Assembly: GCF_012932495.1 (NCBI RefSeq)
Contig: NZ_JABCNG010000006.1
Location: 372,001 to 436,000 of the forward strand
From: Novosphingobium sp. SG919
GTDB taxonomy: Bacteria; Pseudomonadota; Alphaproteobacteria; Sphingomonadales; Sphingomonadaceae
Direction: 5' to 3'
Length of the DNA: 64,000 nucleotides
Position 1 is the stretch's first letter. Each line of letters begins with the position of its first letter. This document shows, in pieces, positions 16,679-23,353 of this stretch. The position numbers and the translations under genes are program-made. The notes under the pieces are model-generated. The model made no database searches. It had not been told where the DNA came from and saw only the letters and a program-made list of their open reading frames with translations.

Positions 16679-18802
16679 ATGGCCGTTTCCACCACCAACG
16701 CCTATGATGGGCCGTTCAGCGCCAATGGCGTAACGCTTTCATTTCCCTTCACGTTTACAGCGCAGAGCACCGCCGACGTGGCCGTGCTGCTGGATGACCA
16801 GCCGATCACCGCGGGCTACACCGTGGAGCTGTACGAAGGCGGCGGCGGCACCGTGACCTTCGCTGCGGCCCCTGGCCCGGGCAAACTGGTGGTGTGGCTG
16901 GATCCCGATTTCACCCAGACCACGGCCTTCGAGAACGGATCGGCGTGGCTGGCAGCGCCAGTGAACCTGGCCAACGACCGCGCTGCGCTGCGCGACCAGG
17001 CGCTGTCGCGCGACCTCAAGCGCTGCATGCGCATTCCCTTGGGCGAGAACGCCGGCACGCTGCCTTCGGCGGCCAAGCGCAAGGGCAAGTTCTTTGCCTT
17101 TTCGCCGATCGACGGCACCGCCGTGCTGGCCGACGCGGTCAACAGCGATGCGTTGCTGCGCTCAGACATGGCCAGCACCGATGCCAACAAAGGCGCCACG
17201 CTCGTGGGCATTCCCGGCGGTGGCACGCTGAACGACGTGATCGTGCCATGCGCCACGCGCAGCGCGCTGGCCACGCGCACCAATCGCGCGGTCATGGCCT
17301 ATCTGCTGGAAACCGGGCGGCAGGGGTATTTCTATTTCTCCACGGATAACCTGGCGAGCGCGGTTACGGCCGATACGGCGCAGGCGTTCTATATCCCGCC
17401 CAGCACCGACCGGACCGGCGCCAGCGGCGCATGGGTGCGTGCGGCAACCCGCACGGGTACCGCCGATCTCATGTGGTTCGGCGCCAAGGGCGACGGGGTG
17501 GACGATACAGCCGCGCTGCAGGCCGCCATTTCGTGGCTCAACGCCGTGCGCGGGCGCACACTGCAAGTGCCGGTGGGCACGTTCACGTTCACGTCTGACC
17601 TGCTGATCACGATGAGTTCCTCGCGCATCGAGGCATTGGGTGGCGGCCAGTGCCGCCTGCGCGGCAGCAATGGCGCGCGCATCGTCCTTGGCCAGGCCAT
17701 TCCCACCGTGGACGCCGCTGGCAAGGTGACCAAGACCGGAACCAAGGTCAGCGATTGTTCGCTCGCGGGCCTCTCCATCCAACCGGCAGACAACCACGCG
17801 GGCGAATGCGTGCTGGTCGACTATGCGGACAGCACGCTGATCGAAAAGTGCAATATTGGCCCGTTCAACAACAATGGGTCCGCCGTCACGATCGGCATCA
17901 AGACCAACTGGGTCCAGTGGTTGTATATCGATCGCAACCAGATCAACGTGAATGGCGTCTGCCTGTGGTTGCGCCAGCCGGCCACGCGCACGCAGAACGA
18001 GGATCATTACCACATCACGCGCAACTTGCTGTACAACGGCAAGGTTCCGCCCACCAACGGCTTCACCCCCGCGAACATCGTGGTGGATTCCGAAGCCGGC
18101 TCGACCTATTCGATCTTTGAATTCGAACTGCGCGGCAACCACATCGGCAAGTTCATGAGCGGCAGCACCGCTGCCACCACGATGACCGGTGGCCTTCGCT
18201 TGCTGGGCGCGGATACCACCGGGGATTCACGCGCGTTCCATGCCTGCTCGATCCGCGACAATTTCTTCGAATACGTCAATTATCCGATCGACATGCAGCG
18301 CGGCCTCTCGGGCGCGACCGATACCAGCGCGATCGACTTTTCCGGCAACGCCGTGCTTTCGGCCACCGTCGTGCTGCATGGCTCGGGCACGACCAAGGCC
18401 GTGGCCACGCTCGACGCGAACTATTTCCTGCAGTGCGACACGCTGGTGGACGGCATCAAGTGCCTGTTCAACGGATACAACCGCTATTCGGCGATCGGCA
18501 CTCTGGCGGCGCAGTCCATCAGCCAGCACCGCATCACCCACAAGCAGACCGGCGGCGGTTCGCTGCCCGGCGTGCGGCTTGAAGCGCGCGGCACTGCCGC
18601 GGTTGCGGCCGGGCAGACCTATCTGGATATTTCGCATGGCCTCTCGCTGACGCCCACCGATTTCAACGTCATTCCCACGTCATCGGGATGGGCGCCGAAT
18701 TTTTGGATCAGCGCAGCCGGCGCCACCACGTTCCGCATCAATTTTACCGATCCGGGCGCGTCCAAGTACCTGCGCTGGACCGCCAGCGTTGCCGACGCCT
18801 GA
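16679..18802 (+). CDS. Tailspike with pectate-lyase-like beta-helix
   Basis: A 707-residue receptor-binding protein. Residues 1-80 (VSTTNAYDGPFSANGVTLSF) form a short virion-anchoring domain of a type common in short-tailed phages. Residues 266-284, WFGAKGDGVDDTAALQAAI, are the classic entry of a Pectate_lyase_3 right-handed beta-helix, which extends to about 600 with repeated short turns such as NHIGKFMSGS and NFFEYVNYP. The C-terminal 100 residues form a separate beta domain. Spikes like this bind or cleave surface polysaccharide; whether this one is an enzyme cannot be read from sequence. The start choice rests on the conserved anchor. Confidence 0.82.
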   Translation: MAVSTTNAYDGPFSANGVTLSFPFTFTAQSTADVAVLLDDQPITAGYTVELYEGGGGTVTFAAAPGPGKLVVWLDPDFTQTTAFENGSAWLAAPVNLANDRAALRDQALSRDLKRCMRIPLGENAGTLPSAAKRKGKFFAFSPIDGTAVLADAVNSDALLRSDMASTDANKGATLVGIPGGGTLNDVIVPCATRSALATRTNRAVMAYLLETGRQGYFYFSTDNLASAVTADTAQAFYIPPSTDRTGASGAWVRAATRTGTADLMWFGAKGDGVDDTAALQAAISWLNAVRGRTLQVPVGTFTFTSDLLITMSSSRIEALGGGQCRLRGSNGARIVLGQAIPTVDAAGKVTKTGTKVSDCSLAGLSIQPADNHAGECVLVDYADSTLIEKCNIGPFNNNGSAVTIGIKTNWVQWLYIDRNQINVNGVCLWLRQPATRTQNEDHYHITRNLLYNGKVPPTNGFTPANIVVDSEAGSTYSIFEFELRGNHIGKFMSGSTAATTMTGGLRLLGADTTGDSRAFHACSIRDNFFEYVNYPIDMQRGLSGATDTSAIDFSGNAVLSATVVLHGSGTTKAVATLDANYFLQCDTLVDGIKCLFNGYNRYSAIGTLAAQSISQHRITHKQTGGGSLPGVRLEARGTAAVAAGQTYLDISHGLSLTPTDFNVIPTSSGWAPNFWISAAGATTFRINFTDPGASKYLRWTASVADA

Positions 18803-18818
18803 TCCAAGGGAGCCTGCC

Positions 18819-19262
18819 ATGCTGATCGAAACGCCGGCCCTTCTTGCCGACCTTGCCGCCATCAATGCAGCCGTCAACGCCGACCCTGCGTTCACCAACG
18901 ATACCACCCACTTCTACCTGGGTCGCAGCCTGATGGCTGACGATCGGACCGTGGCCTATGCCGAATTGCTGCCGCCCAGCCGGATCGATTGGACCGGCCA
19001 GGCCGTGGCGGAAAAGCGCCGTCGCCTGATCGCGGCCGGGCATGGGCCGGCCGGGTTGCTGATCGCGCTTGCGACGCTGCCCGACGGCACCACACACCCC
19101 GTTCTGACAGCGGACATCTCGGCCCCGCAGGCGCCTTATACGCTGCTGCTCGACAGCACGAGCGCCGCGCCCAAGGCGTGGTCGTCCGTCGCCAACCTGC
19201 AGTTCCGGGAATGCCCCGAGGACGACAGCTGGGGGCTGCTGTGCACGGCATCGGCCGCATGA
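18819..19262 (+). CDS. Hypothetical phage protein after the tailspike
   Basis: A 147-residue protein I do not recognise. It opens LIETPALLADLAAINAAVNA and ends FRECPEDDSWGLLCTASAA. It has no signal or membrane segment and mixes short helices with strands. AAGGGAG lies 7 bases before ATG 18819, and the stop overlaps the next start (ATGA). Position suggests a spike chaperone or small tail accessory, but nothing in the sequence proves it. Confidence 0.6.
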   Translation: MLIETPALLADLAAINAAVNADPAFTNDTTHFYLGRSLMADDRTVAYAELLPPSRIDWTGQAVAEKRRRLIAAGHGPAGLLIALATLPDGTTHPVLTADISAPQAPYTLLLDSTSAAPKAWSSVANLQFRECPEDDSWGLLCTASAA

Positions 19263-19492
19263 CCACGAGCCACGAGGACCTGCACCGCGATATGGGACGC
19301 ATGGAGGGAAGGCTCGACGCCATGGAGGACAGCCTTGATCGGATGGCCACCGCGCTGGAAAGAATCGATGCTCGCCTGGCCAAGATCGAAGCGCGCGAAA
19401 GTGCCCGGCGCGGCGCCTTTGCCGCGCTGACCGCGCTGGCCGGCGGGCTGTCTGCCTTCATCGCCTGGGCGGTGAGCACCTTTTCGCGCTGA
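19259..19492 (+). CDS. Coiled-coil single-membrane-span protein, holin-like
   Basis: A 77-residue protein. Residues about 5-48 form a heptad coiled coil (MGRMEGRLDAMEDSLDRMAT, then ALERIDARLAKIEAR). It is followed by one membrane span (AFAALTALAGGLSAFIAWAV) and a short basic end. This layout is shared by small phage lysis-region proteins that act as holin or holin partner. It overlaps the previous stop (ATGA) and lies 16 bases before the endolysin. Confidence 0.6.
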   Translation: MTTSHEDLHRDMGRMEGRLDAMEDSLDRMATALERIDARLAKIEARESARRGAFAALTALAGGLSAFIAWAVSTFSR

Positions 19493-19508
19493 ATCGAAAG
19501 CCACAACC

Positions 19509-20123
19509 ATGATCGACATCACCAGGCTGCAAAAGCGGCTGCTGGCGGCTGGCCACGACATTGGCACAGCGGACGGCCAGATGGGTACACGCACCATGGC
19601 CGCGCTGATGGCTGCGGTGGCAGGACGTCCCATGGCCGCGCTGCGCCCACTGGCGGCGGCAGCCGCGATTCACTTGCCAGCCGCCGGCCTGTTGGACACG
19701 CCTGCCCGCCTCGCCCATTTCCTGGGCCAGGCGGCGCACGAAAGTGGCGGCTTTCGCAACCTGGTCGAAATCTGGGGCCCCACCCCGGCCCAGGCCGGAT
19801 ATGACGGTCGCACCGATCTGGGCAACGTGAAGCCGGGTGATGGCTTTGCCTATCGCGGGCGCGGGCTATTCCAGATCACCGGGCGCGCCGTCTATCGCGC
19901 GATGGGCGAAGCGCTGCAGCTGCCCTTGGAAACCGAGCCGGGCCTTGCCGCCACGGCGGAAGGCGCCGTGCGGACCGCCATCGCCTTTTGGGCAGCACGC
20001 CATCTCTCCGCCCTGGCCGATGCCGGCCAGGACGATGCCATCACCCACCGCATCAACGGCGGCACCAACGGCCTCGACAGCCGCCGCCGGCTGGTCGCCC
20101 GTGCAAAAGGATTGCTGCTGTGA
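19509..20123 (+). CDS. GH19-type endolysin with N-terminal peptidoglycan-binding motif
   Basis: A 204-residue lysin. Residues 1-40 (DITRLQKRLLAAGHDIGTAD, then GQMGTRTMAALM) resemble a shortened PG_binding_1 domain. The catalytic part has FLGQAAHESGGF with the probable acid Glu78 and YRGRGLFQITGR (about 115-126), both signatures of glycoside hydrolase family 19 lysozyme-like enzymes. It lacks a signal peptide, so export would depend on the neighbouring holin. The GTGA overlap with the next gene ties expression of endolysin and holin. Confidence 0.85.
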   Translation: MIDITRLQKRLLAAGHDIGTADGQMGTRTMAALMAAVAGRPMAALRPLAAAAAIHLPAAGLLDTPARLAHFLGQAAHESGGFRNLVEIWGPTPAQAGYDGRTDLGNVKPGDGFAYRGRGLFQITGRAVYRAMGEALQLPLETEPGLAATAEGAVRTAIAFWAARHLSALADAGQDDAITHRINGGTNGLDSRRRLVARAKGLLL

Positions 20124-20380
20124 CCGAATCCGTCCCGCTCCAGATCGATGCCTCGCCGGTGCCCTATCAGTTGGTCAGCCTGGTGCGCCAGGCGCTGCCG
20201 CCGCTTGTTGCCTTCGCCGTCGGGCGCGGCTGGCTGGCCGATGACAGCGCCACGTTGCTGCTGGCCCTGGTGGCGATTGCCCTGCCCATCATCCAGGGGC
20301 AGCGCCACAGCCTGCAGCGCAGCCGGGCGCTGGCGCGGCTGGGGGCCATCGTGCCCGATGCCGTGGCGGTGGTGCGGTGA
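20120..20380 (+). CDS. Putative holin (Pam3-gp28-like)
   Basis: An 86-residue protein with two hydrophobic segments (about 20-38, PYQLVSLVRQALPPLVAFAV; about 44-60, SATLLLALVAIALPI) and a basic C-terminal tail RHSLQRSRALARLGA. Size and topology fit small class II-type holins placed after endolysins in sphingomonad prophages. The start is GTG at 20120, overlapping the endolysin stop; the stop overlaps the Rz start, also GTGA. Holin function is inferred. Confidence 0.65.
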   Translation: MTESVPLQIDASPVPYQLVSLVRQALPPLVAFAVGRGWLADDSATLLLALVAIALPIIQGQRHSLQRSRALARLGAIVPDAVAVVR

Positions 20381-20895
20381 TCCCCGCCCCCTGGCTGGCG
20401 CGCTTGGCGCGTCATGCCCTGCCCTGGATCGCGGCGCTGATCCTGGCGCTGGCGTGCCGGCATTACGCAGTGCTGGCTCACGCAAGGGCCGAGGCCCTGT
20501 TGCAACAGCAAGCCAGCTTCCGCGCCGCCCAGGCCCGGGCCGAAACCACCGCCCGCGCCGCCCTTGCCCAACAACAACGTCGCTTGCGGCAGTTGGCGCA
20601 GAACGAGGAAACCCGCCATGATCACGAACTGGAAACGGCCCGCGCTGCTGCTTTGCGCTATGGCGCCGCTCATCGCGTGCAGCCCGCAAACAGTGCGCGT
20701 GCTGCCGGCCCACCCCCTGCCCCCACCACGGATCACGCTGCCAGCATTCGCCCGCCAGTGCCCGCCGCTGGTGTCGTGGTATCCGACCAGGACGTGCAGG
20801 CCTGTAGCGAAGTGACGGCCTATGCCCTGGCCTTGCGCACTTGGGCCCTTGGCCTGGACACCGCCGTCACACTATCGGAAGCGGCCGAGCGCTGA
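20377..20895 (+). CDS. Rz-like inner-membrane spanin subunit
   Basis: A 172-residue protein starting at GTG 20377. One N-terminal signal-anchor (about 13-28, ALPWIAALILALACRHYAV) is followed by a long Ala/Gln/Arg coiled coil (about 35-85) and a Pro-rich periplasmic end. This is the i-spanin layout: it spans the periplasm and joins the Rz1 lipoprotein to fuse the membranes in the last lysis step. The Rz1 frame lies inside this gene. It is the last gene of the cassette and ends 2 bp before the stop of a host gene on the other strand. Confidence 0.75.
   Translation: MIPAPWLARLARHALPWIAALILALACRHYAVLAHARAEALLQQQASFRAAQARAETTARAALAQQQRRLRQLAQNEETRHDHELETARAAALRYGAAHRVQPANSARAAGPPPAPTTDHAASIRPPVPAAGVVVSDQDVQACSEVTAYALALRTWALGLDTAVTLSEAAER
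20618..20815 (+). CDS. Rz1-like outer-membrane spanin lipoprotein, nested in Rz
   Basis: A 65-residue frame wholly inside the Rz gene in another reading frame. It reads MITNWKRPALLLCAMAPLIA, then Cys, giving a signal peptide with a lipobox ending at about residue 21. A Pro-rich mature part follows (VRVLPAHPLPPPRITLPAF). GAGGAA lies 8 bases before ATG 20618. Small Pro-rich lipoproteins nested in Rz are the classic Rz1 arrangement. It would be lipid-anchored in the outer membrane and bind the C-terminus of Rz. Confidence 0.78.
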   Translation: MITNWKRPALLLCAMAPLIACSPQTVRVLPAHPLPPPRITLPAFARQCPPLVSWYPTRTCRPVAK

Positions 20896-20897
20896 GG

Positions 20898-21326
20898 TTA
20901 CCAGCTGCCGGTGTTGGGCATGCTGGCCCAGGGTTCGGCTGGATCGAGACGGCCATTCTGCAGCAGTTCGATCGAGATGCCGTCAGGCGTCTTCACGAAG
21001 GCCATGTGGCCATCGCGCGGCGGCCGATTGATCGTGACGCCCGCATCAAGCAGCGTCTGGCACGTGGCGTAGATATCGTCCACGCGGAACGCCAGGTGGC
21101 CGAAATTGCGCCCACCGGTATAGGTTTCGGCGCTGCCGTCTTCGGCCGGCCAGTTATAGGTCAGTTCCACTTCATAGTCCTGCCCGGGCGCGGCCAGGTA
21201 GATCAGGGTGAAGCGGCCTTGCTCGCTGGAAAAGCGGCGCGTTTCCTCAACGCCCAGCAGCTTGAAAAAGGCGACCGTCGCGTCCGGATCGGTTACGCGG
21301 ATCATGGTGTGCAGAAACTCGGTCAT
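20898..21326 (-). CDS. Glyoxalase/VOC-family protein, lactoylglutathione lyase-like
   Basis: A 142-residue protein of two VOC (beta-alpha-beta-beta-beta) modules. It opens TEFLHTMIRVTDPDATVAFF with the first metal ligand His, then has YLAAPGQDYEVELTYNW with a metal-binding Glu, FGHLAFRVDDIYATC with the second His, and AFVKTPDGISIELLQNG with the last Glu. These four ligands fit glyoxalase I, which isomerises the methylglyoxal-glutathione adduct. Length matches GloA. Other VOC enzymes share the pattern, so the substrate is likely rather than certain. Its stop is 2 bp from the phage cassette. Confidence 0.78.
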   Translation of the reverse strand: MTEFLHTMIRVTDPDATVAFFKLLGVEETRRFSSEQGRFTLIYLAAPGQDYEVELTYNWPAEDGSAETYTGGRNFGHLAFRVDDIYATCQTLLDAGVTINRPPRDGHMAFVKTPDGISIELLQNGRLDPAEPWASMPNTGSW

Positions 21327-21379
21327 TGTCTGGCAGCTCCGTTCAAAACGATATGTCCGTTGCAGTCAGGCCAAGGCCG

Positions 21380-22135
21380 TCACGGCCGGTCGGCCTGGCC
21401 ATTGAGCTGGGCAAAAAGATGGTCGAAATGCCCGTCCCGCTCGGCATTGCGGAAAGCCAGCGTATTGGGCACGCAGATTTCTGCCGGGGTCGGCACTTGG
21501 TCGAACAGTGCCATCACCTGGGCGATATAAGTATCGAGCGGCAAGTAGCCTTCGCGGGTTTCCTGCCCCGGCGTCAATCCGGTCTGCACCGCGGGCGGGG
21601 CCAATTCGATGACTTCCACCCGCCCCCCCAACTGCGCGCGCAGCGATTGGCTGTAGGAATGCATCGCCGCCTTGCTGGCGCTGTAAGTGGGCGCCGCGGC
21701 CAACGGCACGAAGGCGAGGCCCGAAGTGACATTGACGATCGCCGCATCGGCCTGTGCGGCCAGATGGTCGACCAGTGCATCGATCATGCGGATCGGGCCA
21801 AGCAGGTTGGTCACCACCGTCGCTTGCGCGTCGGCCAGGTCACGCGACCCGCTCAGGTCTTCAAAGCGCATGATGCCGGCATTGTTGACCAGCACGTTGA
21901 GCGCGGGAAAGCGGGTAACGACGTCGGCTGCAAAGCCCGCGATGGCGTCGGCATCGGTCACGTCCAGTGCCATGGCATAAAGACCTTCGCGCCCGGCCAC
22001 GGTTTCTTCCAGGCTGGCCAGGGTGCGACCGGTGACGATCACGGTGTTGCCCGCTGCGTGCCAGGCTTGCGCCAGCGCGCGCCCGATGCCGCTGCCACCG
22101 CCGGTGACGAGAATGGTGTTGCCGCTGGTTTTCAT
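21380..22135 (-). CDS. Short-chain dehydrogenase/reductase, DltE-like
   Basis: A 251-residue classical SDR. It shows the cofactor motif VTGGGSGIGRALAQ (about 10-23), NVLVNNAGIM (about 78-87), a catalytic Ser in IVNVTSGLAFVPL, and the YSASKAAMHSY active site with Tyr and Lys four apart. The wording VELAPPAVQT-like (IELAPPAVQTGLTPG) is typical of the DltE-type subgroup, whose substrate is unclear. ATG 22135 is chosen because the residues before it are not conserved. It is in the same direction as the VOC gene, 53 bp downstream. Confidence 0.8.
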   Translation of the reverse strand: MKTSGNTILVTGGGSGIGRALAQAWHAAGNTVIVTGRTLASLEETVAGREGLYAMALDVTDADAIAGFAADVVTRFPALNVLVNNAGIMRFEDLSGSRDLADAQATVVTNLLGPIRMIDALVDHLAAQADAAIVNVTSGLAFVPLAAAPTYSASKAAMHSYSQSLRAQLGGRVEVIELAPPAVQTGLTPGQETREGYLPLDTYIAQVMALFDQVPTPAEICVPNTLAFRNAERDGHFDHLFAQLNGQADRP

Positions 22136-22281
22136 GGGCCATGGTTCCTTTGACTGGTGGCCGCAACGTGGGGGTTGCAACGCGGCTGCGCAACGCCATG
22201 GAAAAAAGATCATGCGCGCAGATCTGTAGATCGGCTGCGTGCGGATTGATTGCCATCCCGCAGCGCGGCATAAAGCATCCC

Positions 22282-22995
22282 ATGTTCAAGCAACTGATGC
22301 CGTCCCGCCCCACCCAGGAACGCTCGCTGGCCTGGCGGCTGGGCTGGTGGCTGGGCCGGGCCATCATCGTGTTCCTGGTTGGCAGCGTGCTGTGGGTGCT
22401 GGTCTACAAATGGGTGCCCGTGCCGATCACCGCCACGATGGTGATGGATGGAAATGGCATCACCAAGGACTGGACGCCGCTGACGCGGATCGACCGCAGC
22501 ATGGTGGATGCGGCGATAGCAGGCGAGGATTCGCGCTTTTGCAGCCACCATGGCTTCGATCAGGCCGCAATGCTCCAGGCGTTCGAGCGCAACCAGCAGG
22601 GGGGCCGTATCCGAGGCGGCTCCACCATCAGCCAGCAGACCGCCAAGAACGTGTTCCTGTGGCAGGGCGGCGGCTATTTCCGCAAGGGCCTGGAAGCCTG
22701 GTTTACCGTGCTGATCGAGCAGATCTGGGGCAAGCGGCGGATCATGGAAGTCTATCTCAACGTCGCCGAAACCGGAATCGGCACCTACGGGGTCGAGGCC
22801 GGCGCGCAGCGTTATTACAACAAGGGCGCGCTGCATCTGTCACGGATCGAGGCGGCGCGCATTGCCGCCGCCTTTCCCCAGCCCAAAGTGCGCGAGGTCA
22901 CCGGCGCCAGTGGCTTCGTGCGCCGCCATGGCAATGCGATTGCCGCGCGTTCGGCCGTGGTGCGCGGGCAGTACGATACCTGCGTCTACCAATAA
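22282..22995 (+). CDS. mtgA: Monofunctional peptidoglycan glycosyltransferase
   Basis: A 237-residue GT51 enzyme that polymerises lipid II into glycan strands at the outer face of the inner membrane. One N-terminal membrane anchor (about 20-42) is followed by the conserved GT51 motifs: AIAGEDSRFCSHHGFD with catalytic Glu, RGGSTISQQTAKNVFLW, KRRIMEVYLNVAETG and ARIAAAFPQP. No transpeptidase domain follows, which defines MtgA. No good ribosome site precedes ATG 22282, but upstream codons carry no family sequence. A stem-loop at 23015-23035 follows the stop. Confidence 0.9.
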   Translation: MFKQLMPSRPTQERSLAWRLGWWLGRAIIVFLVGSVLWVLVYKWVPVPITATMVMDGNGITKDWTPLTRIDRSMVDAAIAGEDSRFCSHHGFDQAAMLQAFERNQQGGRIRGGSTISQQTAKNVFLWQGGGYFRKGLEAWFTVLIEQIWGKRRIMEVYLNVAETGIGTYGVEAGAQRYYNKGALHLSRIEAARIAAAFPQPKVREVTGASGFVRRHGNAIAARSAVVRGQYDTCVYQ

Positions 22996-23290
22996 CGTCC
23001 CACGCGAAAGGGCCGCTTCCCGTTTTGCGGGAAGCAGCCCCCTCCAGCGTGTAAGCCGAGCCGCCGGATAACGCATCGTGGCAGGCAGGGCTTGCCCCCT
23101 TCTTGCCGCATGATCACGCAATAAACCGCATCTACTATGCTGCAACGCACAATGAACGATTTCCCGTATCGTTCCCGCATATGCGCAGCTTGCAGCAACA
23201 TGGCGCAACAACACGCCCGATGGATAGTGCAGCGCAGCACGGCTGGTCGCACGATCGGCGCGTCCCGGCGCACAGCGCACTGCCCCCATG
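22996..23290. other. Intergenic gap after mtgA
   Basis: Between mtgA and the TonB-receptor terminator I see no convincing gene. An 8-bp stem-loop GCTTCCCG/CGGGAAGC (23015-23035) may end mtgA transcripts, although no U-run follows. The remainder shows no repeat or RNA gene that I can recognise. Confidence 0.5.
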
Positions 23291-23326
23291 AAAAAACCCG
23301 CCGCCACCCTTGAAGGTGGCGGCGGG
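23291..23326 (-). terminator. Rho-independent terminator of the TonB receptor
   Basis: A perfect 12-bp stem CCCGCCGCCACC/GGTGGCGGCGGG with a 6-base loop, followed on the minus strand by six T. It lies 28 bp past the receptor stop at 23354. Confidence 0.92.
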
Positions 23327-23353
23327 CCATTCGGTTGCGATCTTGCCGCTGGA

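Larger units (their letters stand above)
3599..20895 (+). mobile_element. Podovirus-type prophage remnant or GTA-like particle cassette
   Basis: A run of 24 genes, all on the plus strand, encodes DNA packaging, head, short tail, internal virion, tailspike and lysis functions. Many neighbours share stop-start overlaps (TGATG, ATGA or GTGA). The portal, gp11/gp12-like tail-tube and gp13/gp14-like proteins point to a T7-like or BPP-1-like short-tailed phage, and the Bbp16-like cement protein points to BPP-1 relatives. Integrase, excisionase, immunity repressor, replication genes and visible att repeats are all absent. Base composition looks like the host's. All reading frames are open except that one tail-tube gene is split in two. 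It could be a decayed prophage or a domesticated particle-producing element. Confidence 0.85.

Noticed and set aside
3236-20895. Diversity-generating retroelement, expected by analogy with phage BPP-1
   Set aside because: No reverse transcriptase and no variable/template repeat pair were found near the tailspike.
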